Part shown: piece after piece, positions 19,829 to 28,277 of the stretch
Layout of the letters: each line of letters starts with the position of its first letter
How positions within the stretch are numbered: position 1 is the stretch's first letter
Notes under the pieces: generated by a model
The model's database searches: none
What the model was told of the DNA's origin: nothing
Seen by the model: only the letters and a program-made list of their open reading frames with translations
Program-made: the position numbers and the translations under genes
Assembly (NCBI RefSeq): GCF_020510665.1
Contig: NZ_CP075187.1
Coordinates: 1,694,501-1,758,500, forward strand
DNA: 64,000 nt
Source: Dechloromonas denitrificans
GTDB lineage: Bacteria > Pseudomonadota > Gammaproteobacteria > Burkholderiales > Rhodocyclaceae
Reading direction: 5' to 3'

Positions 19829-20020
19829 TCAGGGCCGCACTTGGCGCGGCTCGAACCACTGGCAAATCATCCCGGAATTTTCCAGCACGTCGCGACTAGG
19901 TTGTCGGCGACTGCGAAACCCTAGCACCTGGCAGGCGTAGGGAAAGTTCGCATCGTAGGTGATCTGATGGTGGCGGCAGCGCATGCAGTTGGGTGCCTGT
20001 GCCGGAGAGTCGGTATTCAT
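19829..20020 (-). CDS. Small conserved CxxC protein of unknown function
   Basis: A 63-residue protein with CMRCRHHQITYD, a later YACQVLGF and a terminal MICQWFEPR. The four cysteines could form a zinc or redox site. Similar short proteins occur in betaproteobacteria without an assigned role. The frame continues to an ATG at 20053, but that lies inside the argC terminator, so ATG 20020 is preferred. It lies 3 bases beyond nagZ, tail-to-tail. Confidence 0.6.
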   Translation of the reverse strand: MNTDSPAQAPNCMRCRHHQITYDANFPYACQVLGFRSRRQPSRDVLENSGMICQWFEPRQVRP

Positions 20021-20030
20021 TCCATTCTGC

Positions 20031-20066
20031 AAATAAAAACCCGCCGGAGCCAACGCTACGGCGGGT
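20031..20066 (-). terminator. Intrinsic terminator of argC
   Basis: On the minus strand ACCCGCCG and CGGCGGGT close a 12-base loop and are followed by TTTTTATTT. It lies 19 bases past the argC stop. Confidence 0.85.
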
Positions 20067-20084
20067 CAAGTGATCAATCAGCGA

Positions 20085-21035
20085 TCAAACCAGCCCAAGG
20101 CTTTCATCAACGCCCAGATGCACGTTCATGGCCTGGACTGCAGCGCCCGAGGCGCCTTTGCCCAGGTTGTCGAGGCGCGCAATGATCAGCATGCGCTCTT
20201 CGTTGCCGAACACGGCGATATCGACCCGGTTAGTATCGTTATTCGCTTCAACATTGTAGAAACCGCCTTCAGTCGTGGCATCCAGATCGACCGGCAGGAC
20301 ACGGATGAAGGCTTCGTCGGCATAGTAATCGGCGATGATCTTCTGCACATCGGCCGGCGTAACCTTGCGGGTGAATTGCTTCGGGTGCAGGTAGGCAGTA
20401 ACGGCCAAGCCCTTATAGAACGGCCCGACGATGGGCTGGAAGATCGGTTCCACGGTCAACCCGGTGTAGGCACACATTTCCGGCAGATGCTTGTGGCCCA
20501 ATGCCAGGGCGTAAGCGCGCGGTGCCTTCAGTTGCGTCGTGCTGGCGCTGGCCGCTTCGTAATCGGCGATCATCTTCTTGCCGCCACCGGAATAGCCGGT
20601 GATGGAATTGGCCGCAATTTGCGTGTCGACCGGGAGAAGGCCGGCGGCGACCAGCGGTTTGATGGCCAGGATGAAGGCCGAAGCATGGCAACCCGGATTG
20701 GCGATGCGTTTGCTGCGGCGAATTTTCTCGCGCTGATCCTTGGCAACTTCGGGCAGGCCGAATGTCCACGCCGGATTGATCCGGTGCGCCGTCGAGGCAT
20801 CGATCACGCAGGTATTCGGATTGTCGACCAGAGCGACCGATTCCTTCGCGGCATCATCCGGCAGGCAGAGGAAGGTGATGTCGGATTCGTTGATCAGGCG
20901 TTTGCGCTCGGCGACATCCTTGCGCTTGTCGGCATCGATCTTGAGCAGCGTGATATCGGCACGCTTGGCGAGATATTCGTTGATCCGCAGGCCGGTCGTG
21001 CCTTCCTGTCCATCGACAAAGACTTTATAGGTCAT
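20085..21035 (-). CDS. argC: N-acetyl-gamma-glutamyl-phosphate reductase (type 2)
   Basis: A 316-residue ArgC of the shorter type 2 class, catalysing the NADPH-dependent reduction in arginine synthesis. It has the N-terminal [14 protein letters not shown], which replaces the GxxGxxG of type 1, [10 protein letters not shown] and the catalytic Cys116 in NPGCHASAF. The length of about 315 residues also fits type 2. No other arg gene is adjacent. It has its own terminator and is separated from efp by another. Confidence 0.93.
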   Translation of the reverse strand: MTYKVFVDGQEGTTGLRINEYLAKRADITLLKIDADKRKDVAERKRLINESDITFLCLPDDAAKESVALVDNPNTCVIDASTAHRINPAWTFGLPEVAKDQREKIRRSKRIANPGCHASAFILAIKPLVAAGLLPVDTQIAANSITGYSGGGKKMIADYEAASASTTQLKAPRAYALALGHKHLPEMCAYTGLTVEPIFQPIVGPFYKGLAVTAYLHPKQFTRKVTPADVQKIIADYYADEAFIRVLPVDLDATTEGGFYNVEANNDTNRVDIAVFGNEERMLIIARLDNLGKGASGAAVQAMNVHLGVDESLGLV

Positions 21036-21122
21036 CTTGAATCCGAGAGTCTGGTGTTGTTCGAAAGCGGAATTCTGGCAGAAAAACAGGTCAGTTTGGT
21101 GACAGCCGACAATTCAGCTTGG

Positions 21123-21155
21123 TAAAAAAGAATCGGGCAGCCGAAGCTGCCCGAT
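21123..21155 (-). terminator. Intrinsic terminator of efp
   Basis: A perfect 10-bp stem (ATCGGGCAGC/GCTGCCCGAT) around a UUCG tetraloop is followed on the minus strand by TCTTTTTT. It lies 23 bases past the efp stop. Confidence 0.92.
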
Positions 21156-21177
21156 CACACTGCCGAAAACCGCTGGA

Positions 21178-21735
21178 TTACTTGACGCGGTTCTTGTATT
21201 CGTCGGTGCGGGTGTCGATTTCGATCTTGTCGCCGATCGAAACGAAAGCCGGGACCGGCAGTTCGAAACCGGTAGCCAGCTTGGCCGGCTTCATGACCTT
21301 GCCGGAGGTGTCGCCCTTGACGGCCGGTTCGGTGTAGACCACTTCGCGAACGACGCTGTTCGGCAGTTCGACGGAAATTGCCTTGCCGTTGTAGAAAACG
21401 ACTTCGCAGGCCAGGCCGTCTTCCAGGTACTTCAGTGCGTCGACCATGTTTTCGGCTTCGACTTCGAACTGCTCGTAGTCGGCATCCATGAACACGTACA
21501 TCGGGTCGGCGAAGTAGGAGTAGGTCACTTCCTTCTTGTCGAGCTGGACAACTTCGAACTTGTCGTCAGCCTTGTAAACAGCTTCGGAAGCTGCTGCGGT
21601 CAACAGGTTCTTGAGCTTCATTTTGACGACCGCAGCGTTGCGGCCGGACTTGTTGTACTCGGTCTTTTGGACGACGAGCGGGTCGGCGCCGACCATGATG
21701 ACGTTGCCGGAGCGGAGTTCCATTGCGGTTTTCAT
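21178..21735 (-). CDS. efp: Elongation factor P (arginine-rhamnosylated type)
   Basis: A 185-residue EF-P, which relieves ribosome stalling at polyproline. The modification loop at 29-35 reads KSGRNAA with Arg32 at the tip, where E. coli has Lys34. This is the Arg-type EF-P activated by rhamnosylation. The modifying enzyme EarP is encoded immediately upstream on the same strand, which agrees. All three EF-P domains are present. Confidence 0.97.
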   Translation of the reverse strand: MKTAMELRSGNVIMVGADPLVVQKTEYNKSGRNAAVVKMKLKNLLTAAASEAVYKADDKFEVVQLDKKEVTYSYFADPMYVFMDADYEQFEVEAENMVDALKYLEDGLACEVVFYNGKAISVELPNSVVREVVYTEPAVKGDTSGKVMKPAKLATGFELPVPAFVSIGDKIEIDTRTDEYKNRVK

Positions 21736-21773
21736 ACTGAGATTCCCGAAAGCTGAAAAAAGAAAAACGTTAA

Positions 21774-21779
21774 ATTATA
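21774..21779 (-). promoter_or_regulatory. Possible -10 element for efp
   Basis: A consensus TATAAT on the minus strand overlaps the earP stop, 39 bases before the efp ATG. No convincing -35 is found 16-18 bases upstream, so this is tentative. Confidence 0.35.
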
Positions 21780-22857
21780 CCTTGGGGCGGCAGAAATTGA
21801 CGAGCGCAGTCGCCAAGTCCGGGCTTTTTGCCAGCCTTGCCGCCCAATCCTGGGTGTGGGCTTCGATTTCAGCCTGGTTGGCGAGAAAATCAGCCCAGGC
21901 TGAAGCAAGCCCCTGGCCGGTGTTCCAGGCGCTAAAAATCGTCTTCAGACTGGATTGAAGATCAGGCGGCAAGGCCTCGGTGTAGCGTTCGACGAAAGCC
22001 TCCAGCTTGATCAGGTGCGCCTCGTCTTCCTGTTCGTAAATCTGCCAGACAAAGGGTTTGCCGGCCCACTGGGCGCGCAGGAAAGAGTCTTCGCCGCGCA
22101 CGAAGTTGATATCGCAGCGCCAGAGCAACTGGTCATACTCATCCAGGGGCAGGAACGGAATTGGCTCGATCGACAGTTGCCCCAATTGCCACGGGCCGCT
22201 GCCGCCGAGATGTGCCGTCACTGCAGCCAGGGGTTTGCCGGGCGAAACATGGCAGCGAATCGGCTGCGTCGAACCGGCCATTAGGTCGATCAACTCGGCA
22301 ACAGGCGCGCTGTCGTAGCAAAACAGACTGATTTCCAGCGATTCATCCGCTGTTTTTTTCGCGGCTGTCGCGGCGCGGGCGGCGAGCAATCCTTTTTCGC
22401 GCAGCAACCCGCCTGTCGCAGCAGAAAATCCGGGAAAGAAAAAATGTTTGACCAATGGCAGGGAAGGGTGGGGAGAGGCCATGCCGTGACAACCGTCGGC
22501 CCAGCTTTCTGCCGTCAGGTATTCAAGATTGATCCAGTGCGGCTTCGGCGTCATCCCAGCCATTGCTTCGATATAAGCAACCGGCAGTTCGCAGGCAAAC
22601 GCTTCGATAATCACCCCGGCGACACGGTCGACCGCGAAATCTGCCGCCCATTGGCAAACTTCGACGCCGGCGATGTTTTGCGCCGGGAGCTCGGTATCCA
22701 GCATCGGGCAAAGCGGCTTCAGACTGTTCAGGTCATCGACCCACAGACGGATCGCCAGATGATGCTCGGCTGCCAGTTGCCGGGCAAGACGCCAGCACAC
22801 GCCGATGTCGCCGAAGTTGTCGATGACCCGGCAAAAGATGTCCCAATGAGGCTTCAT
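21775..22857 (-). CDS. earP: EF-P arginine rhamnosyltransferase EarP
   Basis: A 360-residue EarP (formerly DUF2331), a GT-B glycosyltransferase that uses dTDP-beta-L-rhamnose to glycosylate Arg32 of EF-P. The start MKPHWDIFCRVIDNFGDIGV holds the N-terminal Asp-rich acceptor motif. RGEDSFLRAQWAGKPFVWQIYEQ is the donor-binding block. The frame runs further upstream, but ATG 22857 gives the family N-terminus. It lies 39 bases before efp and is divergent from the glycosylase. Confidence 0.93.
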   Translation of the reverse strand: MKPHWDIFCRVIDNFGDIGVCWRLARQLAAEHHLAIRLWVDDLNSLKPLCPMLDTELPAQNIAGVEVCQWAADFAVDRVAGVIIEAFACELPVAYIEAMAGMTPKPHWINLEYLTAESWADGCHGMASPHPSLPLVKHFFFPGFSAATGGLLREKGLLAARAATAAKKTADESLEISLFCYDSAPVAELIDLMAGSTQPIRCHVSPGKPLAAVTAHLGGSGPWQLGQLSIEPIPFLPLDEYDQLLWRCDINFVRGEDSFLRAQWAGKPFVWQIYEQEDEAHLIKLEAFVERYTEALPPDLQSSLKTIFSAWNTGQGLASAWADFLANQAEIEAHTQDWAARLAKSPDLATALVNFCRPKV

Positions 22858-22882
22858 GGGGCGCCATGCTAACATTCCGGCC

Positions 22883-23530
22883 ATGCCTGAGTTCAAAGAT
22901 CCCCAAGACTGCACCGCCTGCCCAAGGCTGGCCGAGCACCTTGCCAATATCCGTCGACGTGACCCTGAGTGGCACGCACTTCCCGTTCCCGCCTTCGGCT
23001 CGCTCGATGCCCGCTTGCTCGTTGTCGGCCTCGGGCCGGGTGAAAAAGGCGCCAATCGCACCGGCCGGCCATTCACTGGCGACGTGGCCGGCGAACTGCT
23101 TTACCCGGCTTTGCATCGCTTTGGCTACGCCAGTGCAGGCGAGCCACTGGGCAAGGATATGTGGGCCAATCCGGCCATGAGCCTGAGCGATTGCCGAATT
23201 ACCAATGCGGTGCGCTGCCTACCGCCGGCCAACAAGCCGACAACGGCGGAAATTCGCCAGTGCAATGGCCATCTCAAGGCTGAACTGGCAGCCATGCCGA
23301 ATCTGCAGGTGATCATCGTTCTTGGGGCCATTGCCCATCAGGCGCTGCTCTGGACCTACGGTCTGAAAGTCAAGGATTACCCCTTCGGCCACAACGTCAC
23401 CCACACGTTGCCGGATGGCCGTCGTCTGGTGGCCAGTTACCATTGCAGTGGTTACAACTGGCGGACCGGGCGCTTGACGCGCGAGAGCTTCGAAGGCGTC
23501 TTTGCCGGCATCAAGGCTTTTCTCGGCTAG
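22883..23530 (+). CDS. Family 5 uracil-DNA glycosylase (UdgB type)
   Basis: A 215-residue UDG-superfamily enzyme. The pattern GLGPGEKGANRTGRPFTGDVAGELLYPAL, then NAVRCLPPANKPTTAEI and SYHCSGYNWRTGRLT, is that of family 5 glycosylases, which remove uracil and deaminated purines from DNA. Cysteines in DCTACPRL and around the later RITNAVRC fit a 4Fe-4S cluster. The usual SYHPS motif reads SYHCS here, a small departure. The frame extends to 22856, but ATG 22883 fits the family better. uvrC follows by 12 bases, so it may form a DNA-repair unit. Confidence 0.85.
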   Translation: MPEFKDPQDCTACPRLAEHLANIRRRDPEWHALPVPAFGSLDARLLVVGLGPGEKGANRTGRPFTGDVAGELLYPALHRFGYASAGEPLGKDMWANPAMSLSDCRITNAVRCLPPANKPTTAEIRQCNGHLKAELAAMPNLQVIIVLGAIAHQALLWTYGLKVKDYPFGHNVTHTLPDGRRLVASYHCSGYNWRTGRLTRESFEGVFAGIKAFLG

Positions 23531-23542
23531 CCGCATCGTTCC

Positions 23543-25354
23543 ATGAGCTTCGATGCCAAGGCCTTCCTGGCCACCCTGACGGAATTGCCCGGCGTCTACC
23601 GCATGCTCAATGCGGAAGGCACGGTACTTTACGTCGGCAAGGCCAAGAATCTCAAGAAGCGGGTGACTTCGTATTTTCGCGAGAATCTGCCGAGCCTGCG
23701 GATCGCGCACATGGTCAGCCAGATCGACCATATCGAAACAACTGCAACGCGTACCGAAGCCGAAGCGCTGCTGCTTGAAAACAACCTGATCAAGTCACTG
23801 GCGCCGCGTTACAACATCCTGTTTCGCGACGACAAGTCCTACCCCTATATCGTTTTGACGCGTGACGAATACCCACGGCTGGGTTTTTACCGGGGCAACC
23901 CGGATCGCAAGGCGGATTACTTCGGGCCATATCCTTCTTCATGGGCAGTGCGCGACAGCATTCACCTGCTGCAGAAAATGTTCCGGCTGCGCACTTGTGA
24001 AGACACGGTATTCGCCAATCGCTCGCGCCCCTGTCTGCTGTATCAGATCAAACGGTGCAGCGGCCCTTGTGTGGCACATGTTTCACCCAAAGATTACGCT
24101 GGCGACGTACAGATGGCAGCAATGTTCCTGCTCGGCAAGCAGCAGGAAGTCACCAAGCGCCTCAATACGGCGATGGAGGAGGCTTCGGCTCGACTGGCTT
24201 TCGAACTGGCTGCGGTCTATCGCGACCAGATCCAGTCCTTGCACCAGGTCCAGGAAAAGCAGTTCATCTCCAGCAGCAAAGGCGAAGACGTAGATATCAT
24301 TGTTGCCCTGAAGGAAGCCGGGCAGCTATGCGTCAATCTGGCAATGGTCCGGGGTGGGCGACATCTTGGCGACAGGCCGCTGTTTCCCAGTAACGCAGGT
24401 GAGTCTTCGGTCGCCGATGCCACAACGGCCTTCATTCATCAGCACTATGCCGCGCATCCGGCACCGGCCCGCTTGCTGGTATCTCCGTTGCCAGAGGATG
24501 AAGAGCGCGCTGAAACAGAAAGCACCATGGCAGAACTGGCTGGTCGGCCTGTGCCGATTCAGGAAGGTCGTTCCGTGCTGCATCGCGCCTGGGTCGATAT
24601 GGCCAGGCAAAATGCCCGGCTGGCGATTCTGGCGCGCAACCAGGCAACGGCCCAGCAAGAGCAACGGCTTGCCGCGCTCCAGGATGCATTGGGTCTGCCG
24701 GAGGCGATTGTCCGTATCGAGTGTTTCGATATCAGCCACACGCAAGGTGAGGCAACGATGGCATCGTGCGTTGTTTATTATGGTAACGGGATGAAAAAAG
24801 CCGATTACCGTCGTTTCAATATTCGCGACATCACGCCCGGCGATGACTACGCCGCCATGCGACAAGCTGTTTTTCGTCGCTATGATGCCGTCGCCAATGG
24901 TGATGGCGTGGCTCCCGACCTGATCTTGATCGACGGCGGCAAAGGGCAGGTGGCTTCCGCACATGCCGCTCTGGCGGATCTCGGTTTGGCCCACTTGCCG
25001 ATGATAGGCGTGGCCAAGGGGGAAGGGCGCAAGGCCGGGCTTGAGACCCTGATTTTTCCTGACCAGCGCGAGCCGCTACAATTGCCCCCGGACCACCCTG
25101 CATTGCATCTGATTCAGGAAGTTCGCGACGAAGCCCATCGTTTTGCCATTACGGGCATGCGGGCTCAGCGCAGCAAGGCACGCAAGACGTCAACGCTGGA
25201 AAGCTTGCCGGGGATTGGTCCGGCTCGCAGAAAAGCGCTGGTTGCCCGCTTCGGCGGCTTGCCGGGCGTGCTGGCGGCAAGCATGGATCAATTGGAAGAA
25301 GTGCCTGGCATCAGTCGGGAATTGGCCGAAAAAATTTATATAGCGCTACACTGA
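23543..25354 (+). CDS. uvrC: Excinuclease ABC subunit C
   Basis: A 603-residue UvrC, which makes both incisions in nucleotide excision repair. The N-terminal GIY-YIG nuclease contains LPGVYRMLNAEGTVLYVGKAKNL. It is followed by the Cys-rich CLLYQIKRCSGPC, the UVR segment, the RNase H-like domain (IECFDISHTQGE, LILIDGGKGQ) and C-terminal helix-hairpin-helix motifs (LESLPGIGPARRKAL). The length is normal. pgsA follows after 4 bases, the common uvrC-pgsA order. Confidence 0.97.
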   Translation: MSFDAKAFLATLTELPGVYRMLNAEGTVLYVGKAKNLKKRVTSYFRENLPSLRIAHMVSQIDHIETTATRTEAEALLLENNLIKSLAPRYNILFRDDKSYPYIVLTRDEYPRLGFYRGNPDRKADYFGPYPSSWAVRDSIHLLQKMFRLRTCEDTVFANRSRPCLLYQIKRCSGPCVAHVSPKDYAGDVQMAAMFLLGKQQEVTKRLNTAMEEASARLAFELAAVYRDQIQSLHQVQEKQFISSSKGEDVDIIVALKEAGQLCVNLAMVRGGRHLGDRPLFPSNAGESSVADATTAFIHQHYAAHPAPARLLVSPLPEDEERAETESTMAELAGRPVPIQEGRSVLHRAWVDMARQNARLAILARNQATAQQEQRLAALQDALGLPEAIVRIECFDISHTQGEATMASCVVYYGNGMKKADYRRFNIRDITPGDDYAAMRQAVFRRYDAVANGDGVAPDLILIDGGKGQVASAHAALADLGLAHLPMIGVAKGEGRKAGLETLIFPDQREPLQLPPDHPALHLIQEVRDEAHRFAITGMRAQRSKARKTSTLESLPGIGPARRKALVARFGGLPGVLAASMDQLEEVPGISRELAEKIYIALH

Positions 25355-25358
25355 ACGC

Positions 25359-25937
25359 ATGCCTCTGAATTTACCCATCCTGCTGACATGGCTGCGCATC
25401 CTTGCGATACCGCTGCTTATCGCCGTCTATTACATGCCCGAGCCATGGGCCACGCTCAGTGAGCGGGATGTGGCGGCAACACTGATTTTCATGGCGGCAG
25501 CACTGACTGACTGGGCAGATGGTTACCTGGCACGCAAACTGAATCAAACCTCGGCTTTCGGTGCCTTTCTTGACCCGGTTGCCGACAAGTTGATGGTTGC
25601 CGCAGCGCTGATCATCCTTGTTCAGCTTGGGCGAACAGATGCCATCGTCGCAACGATCATCATCGGCCGAGAAATTACCATTTCTGCGCTGCGCGAATGG
25701 ATGGCCAAGATCGGTGCAGCCAAGAGCGTTGCTGTTTCGATGCTCGGCAAGATCAAAACCGCCGCACAAATGCTGGCGATTCCACTTTTGCTTTACTACG
25801 TACCGCTGTTCGGCATGGATGTGAAGCAGTTGGGTAACTGGTTGATGTGGATCGCAGCATTGCTGACTCTGTGGTCGATGGGGTATTACATGCGCATGGC
25901 CTGGCCTGAGATTGCCCGCCGTAGTGGAGAAAAATAG
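25359..25937 (+). CDS. pgsA: CDP-diacylglycerol-glycerol-3-phosphate 3-phosphatidyltransferase
   Basis: A 192-residue inner-membrane enzyme of phosphatidylglycerol synthesis. The CDP-alcohol phosphotransferase motif D-x2-DG-x2-AR-x8-G-x3-D-x3-D is complete in the stretch from DWADGYLARK to DPVADK. Several hydrophobic helices follow. Transcription may continue toward the tRNA genes, but those have their own promoter. Confidence 0.95.
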   Translation: MPLNLPILLTWLRILAIPLLIAVYYMPEPWATLSERDVAATLIFMAAALTDWADGYLARKLNQTSAFGAFLDPVADKLMVAAALIILVQLGRTDAIVATIIIGREITISALREWMAKIGAAKSVAVSMLGKIKTAAQMLAIPLLLYYVPLFGMDVKQLGNWLMWIAALLTLWSMGYYMRMAWPEIARRSGEK

Positions 25938-25947
25938 CAAGACGCTG

Positions 25948-25975
25948 TTGACATCGCGCGCCCTTGGCCTATAAT
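25948..25975 (+). promoter_or_regulatory. Consensus sigma-70 promoter of the tRNA operon
   Basis: TTGACA (25948-25953), 16 bases, TATAAT (25970-25975): both hexamers are perfect. The following GCGCGCTC is a G+C-rich discriminator of the sort found at stringently controlled stable-RNA promoters. The first tRNA starts 16 bases after the -10. Confidence 0.92.
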
Positions 25976-25991
25976 GCGCGCTCTGTTTGAC

Positions 25992-26067
25992 GCGGCAGTA
26001 GCTCAGTTGGTAGAGCGATACCTTGCCAAGGTATAGGTCGAGAGTTCGAGACTCTTCTGCCGCTCCA
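25992..26067 (+). tRNA. tRNA-Gly (GCC), copy 1
   Basis: 76 bases including encoded CCA. The acceptor GCGGCAG pairs with CTGCCGC, the anticodon loop TTGCCAA gives GCC, and the TTCGAGA T-loop is present. It is identical to the copies at 26198 and 26325. Confidence 0.97.
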
Positions 26068-26116
26068 GTTTCACCGGAAAAGCTCAGCTTTTCCAAAGCA
26101 GTAAAAGTAGTGCGAA

Positions 26117-26190
26117 GGCGCGATAGCAAAGCGGTTATGCACCGGATTGCAAATCCGTGTAGGTCGGTTCGACTCCGGCTCGCGCCTCCA
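26117..26190 (+). tRNA. tRNA-Cys (GCA)
   Basis: 74 bases with CCA. The acceptor GGCGCGA pairs with TCGCGCC, the anticodon loop TTGCAAA gives GCA, and the T-loop is TTCGACT. It lies between two glycine tRNAs in the same transcript. Confidence 0.96.
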
Positions 26191-26197
26191 AAAAGAT

Positions 26198-26273
26198 GCG
26201 GCAGTAGCTCAGTTGGTAGAGCGATACCTTGCCAAGGTATAGGTCGAGAGTTCGAGACTCTTCTGCCGCTCCA
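26198..26273 (+). tRNA. tRNA-Gly (GCC), copy 2
   Basis: 76 bases, identical to copies 1 and 3. It starts only 7 bases after the tRNA-Cys CCA, so RNase processing must separate the two. Confidence 0.97.
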
Positions 26274-26324
26274 AAAATTCAGTAGCATGAATTTTGGTGC
26301 AATAAAGTTGTACCGAAAGAATAT

Positions 26325-26400
26325 GCGGCAGTAGCTCAGTTGGTAGAGCGATACCTTGCCAAGGTATAGGTCGAGAGTTCGAGACTCTTCTGCCGCTCCA
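26325..26400 (+). tRNA. tRNA-Gly (GCC), copy 3
   Basis: 76 bases, identical to copies 1 and 2, followed at once by a strong palindromic terminator. Confidence 0.97.
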
Positions 26401-26406
26401 AATATA

Positions 26407-26440
26407 GAAAAAGGGAAAGCATGCATGCTTTCCCTTTTTC
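26407..26440. terminator. 34-bp perfect palindrome, bidirectional terminator
   Basis: GAAAAAGGGAAAGCATG and its exact complement form a 34-bp palindrome that ends in TTTTT on either strand. It ends the Gly-Cys-Gly-Gly transcript. tRNA-Leu starts 35 bases later and would then depend on read-through or its own promoter. Confidence 0.85.
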
Positions 26441-26475
26441 ATATCCCGGCACCGATCGATATAATCGGCCAGCCA

Positions 26476-26561
26476 GCCCGGATGGTGAAATCGGTAGACA
26501 CAAGAGACTTAAAATCTCTCGGCTTATGGCTGTGCGGGTTCGATTCCCGCTCCGGGCACCA
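26476..26561 (+). tRNA. tRNA-Leu (UAA)
   Basis: 86 bases with CCA and a long variable arm (class II). The acceptor GCCCGGA pairs with TCCGGGC, the anticodon loop CTTAAAA gives TAA, and the T-loop is TTCGATT. Confidence 0.96.
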
Positions 26562-26589
26562 ACTTGATTACTCGATACGCCAGAAAAAC

Positions 26590-26611
26590 CGCATCAATGC
26601 GTATTTTTTTT
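26590..26611 (+). terminator. Weak terminator after tRNA-Leu
   Basis: A small CGCATCAATGCG hairpin is followed by GTA and eight T residues. The stem is short, but the T-run and its position 29 bases after tRNA-Leu support a terminator. Confidence 0.5.
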
Positions 26612-26661
26612 GGCATCGGAGCATCGGCATGTACTCCCCATTTTTACGCACGGCACCGTTC

Positions 26662-26705
26662 CAAGCATCACTTGGATGCCAACCAATGCCGCATCCAAGT
26701 GCTTG
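26662..26705 (+). other. Unexplained imperfect hairpin in the tRNA-Leu downstream region
   Basis: CACTTGGATGC (26669-26679) pairs perfectly with GCATCCAAGTG (26691-26701). A bulged outer CAAG/CTTG extends it to 26662-26705. The 258-base gap between tRNA-Leu and the next gene is A+T-richer than its surroundings and holds nothing else I recognise. No T-run follows. Confidence 0.4.
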
Positions 26706-26819
26706 TTGCGACGACAAGCCATTCATTCTGGTTGCTCTCTATAACTTTTGGATGATTGCTGAATTGGTGAGTATCCGTAGAGAATCTCCCCCTCTCTTTT
26801 CTCCTTGCGAGCAAGCTTC

Positions 26820-27347
26820 ATGAACAAGTTGATGAAATTTGTAATTATTTTCCTAGCAACCCTGTCGATGAGTTGCGCTTGGTCTGGGGAGCAGGATTCC
26901 AGCAAGCGATACCAGGTTGTATATGTCGCCAGGGTGGCCATTGAGGCTGATATGGATCGAAATAGCCCGGATGAGGTCAAGTATTACGAAGACCTGGAAA
27001 CAGAGGCAACTGCAAATCTTGCCAAATGGTTCAAGGGTGAGGGCTACACGGTTGTGGAAGCGCCCGATTCCAATAACGAGCGACTGTTAATCATCAACAC
27101 CAAAGCACTTTTCAATGCAGGCAATCGTGCATTGCGGTGGATTGGGGGGATTGGTGGCGCTGGCAAGGCTAGCGCCGACGTGACAATCGATGCGGTGGAG
27201 TCCACGTCTGGAAAACTGATCGCCTCGAAGAACGCCAAGGGTTCTTTGCGGATGGGGGGATTCGGCGGTAGCGCCCCAGGCATGCTGATGGGAGCGATTG
27301 ATTCGGCTTGGAATGAAGTAATTGCCGACGTGTCCGCACAAAAATAA
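26820..27347 (+). CDS. Predicted exported protein, DUF4410-like
   Basis: 175 residues. The N-terminus has a hydrophobic signal stretch (FVIIFLATLSMSCAWS), perhaps a poor lipobox ending at Cys. The body contains RYQVVYVARVAIEAD, a YYEDLETEATANLAKWF helix and a Gly-rich GGIGGAGKASADVTIDA segment, as in DUF4410-type lipoproteins that resemble outer-membrane-associated assembly factors. The family assignment is tentative. A TTG at 26805 is an alternative start; ATG 26820 begins directly before the signal sequence. It stands alone, converging on the solute-binding protein gene, and its upstream DNA is A+T-rich, so it may be acquired. Confidence 0.55.
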   Translation: MNKLMKFVIIFLATLSMSCAWSGEQDSSKRYQVVYVARVAIEADMDRNSPDEVKYYEDLETEATANLAKWFKGEGYTVVEAPDSNNERLLIINTKALFNAGNRALRWIGGIGGAGKASADVTIDAVESTSGKLIASKNAKGSLRMGGFGGSAPGMLMGAIDSAWNEVIADVSAQK

Positions 27348-27393
27348 TTCGTTGTAAATCCGGAGAGCCACACCAAGCCCCGGTGGGCGAGGT

Positions 27394-28164
27394 TCAATGG
27401 GTTCTGTTCTCGGGCAGATAGCGCCGGGTCAAGGCGGTCAAACGGCCGTCTTTTTTTACCTGCAGCAATGCACCATTGAGTTGGGCAACGATTTGGGGGC
27501 TGGTTTCAAGGCTGATGCCAAACCAGTACTCCGAGCTGTCATCAACCAGGATGGCAGGCTCCAGTTCGTCGACACTCATGTTGTTTTGTTTGGCGTTGTA
27601 CATCGCCGCCCAATCCAGCGACAGCAATAGATCGAAGCGACCGGCCTTGAACTTCCGCATGTTTTTATCGTCATCAATTGCCAGATCGAGTTCCTTGCCG
27701 ACCTGGAAACCTCGCTTGAACAAGGTTTTTACTGCCGCGGACTCCTGAACGGCACCGATCTGAAAACGTTTTGCATCTTCGATATAGGCCAGCGAGATGT
27801 CAGTTCTCCGGCTTGATTTGTAGAGGTAGATACGCCTTTTGCTGATCGGCCCAACCCATTGAAAGAGGGATTCACGCTCGGGGGTCCGCACCAGTGAGTA
27901 AAGTATGGTGTTCTTTTGCTGCAGGGCCATTTGATAGGCGCGGGCCCAGGGCAGGATATTTTTGTGCAGGGTCAGGCCGCAGTCTTTCGCCAGCATGTCG
28001 AGCAACTCGCTGGAGAAACCGACAATCTTGCCGTTTTGCTCGTAATTGAGCGGCGGCAAGGGCTCCGTCAAGGCACTCAATTCTACGGCTGCCAGCCGGC
28101 TTGCAGGAGCAAGGCCAACGAGCGAGGTGAGCAAAACAACGAAAAGCCGATGCCTGAGATTCAT
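27394..28164 (-). CDS. Periplasmic solute-binding protein, family 3
   Basis: A 256-residue periplasmic binding-protein-like protein with a signal peptide (1-26). The fold landmarks of bacterial family 3 are visible: LPPLNYEQNGKIVGFSSELLDMLAKD near the N-terminus, FQIGAVQESAA as the hinge, and a final KKDGRLTALTRRYLP. There is no ABC permease or ATPase next to it, so it may be an orphan or a sensor-type receptor. The ligand is unknown, though amino acids are usual for the family. Confidence 0.7.
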   Translation of the reverse strand: MNLRHRLFVVLLTSLVGLAPASRLAAVELSALTEPLPPLNYEQNGKIVGFSSELLDMLAKDCGLTLHKNILPWARAYQMALQQKNTILYSLVRTPERESLFQWVGPISKRRIYLYKSSRRTDISLAYIEDAKRFQIGAVQESAAVKTLFKRGFQVGKELDLAIDDDKNMRKFKAGRFDLLLSLDWAAMYNAKQNNMSVDELEPAILVDDSSEYWFGISLETSPQIVAQLNGALLQVKKDGRLTALTRRYLPENRTH

Positions 28165-28277
28165 GGAAGTCCGACGGGTGATGTTGTTGCGAGTATAAAA
28201 CAGCGACGAGTCGGTTTTATGACCAAACGGCGTGTTGACCGCAGCAACCCAGGCTGGTTACCAGACTTGCTACCGCA

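Noticed and set aside
20070..21125. 351-codon plus-strand frame opposite argC
   Set aside because: ArgC is clear on the minus strand, with its terminator; the plus frame starts inside that terminator region.
26407..26440. Attachment site or mobile-element end in the 34-bp palindrome
   Set aside because: Position after a tRNA gene and T-runs on both sides explain it as a terminator; no integrase or duplicated tRNA end is nearby.
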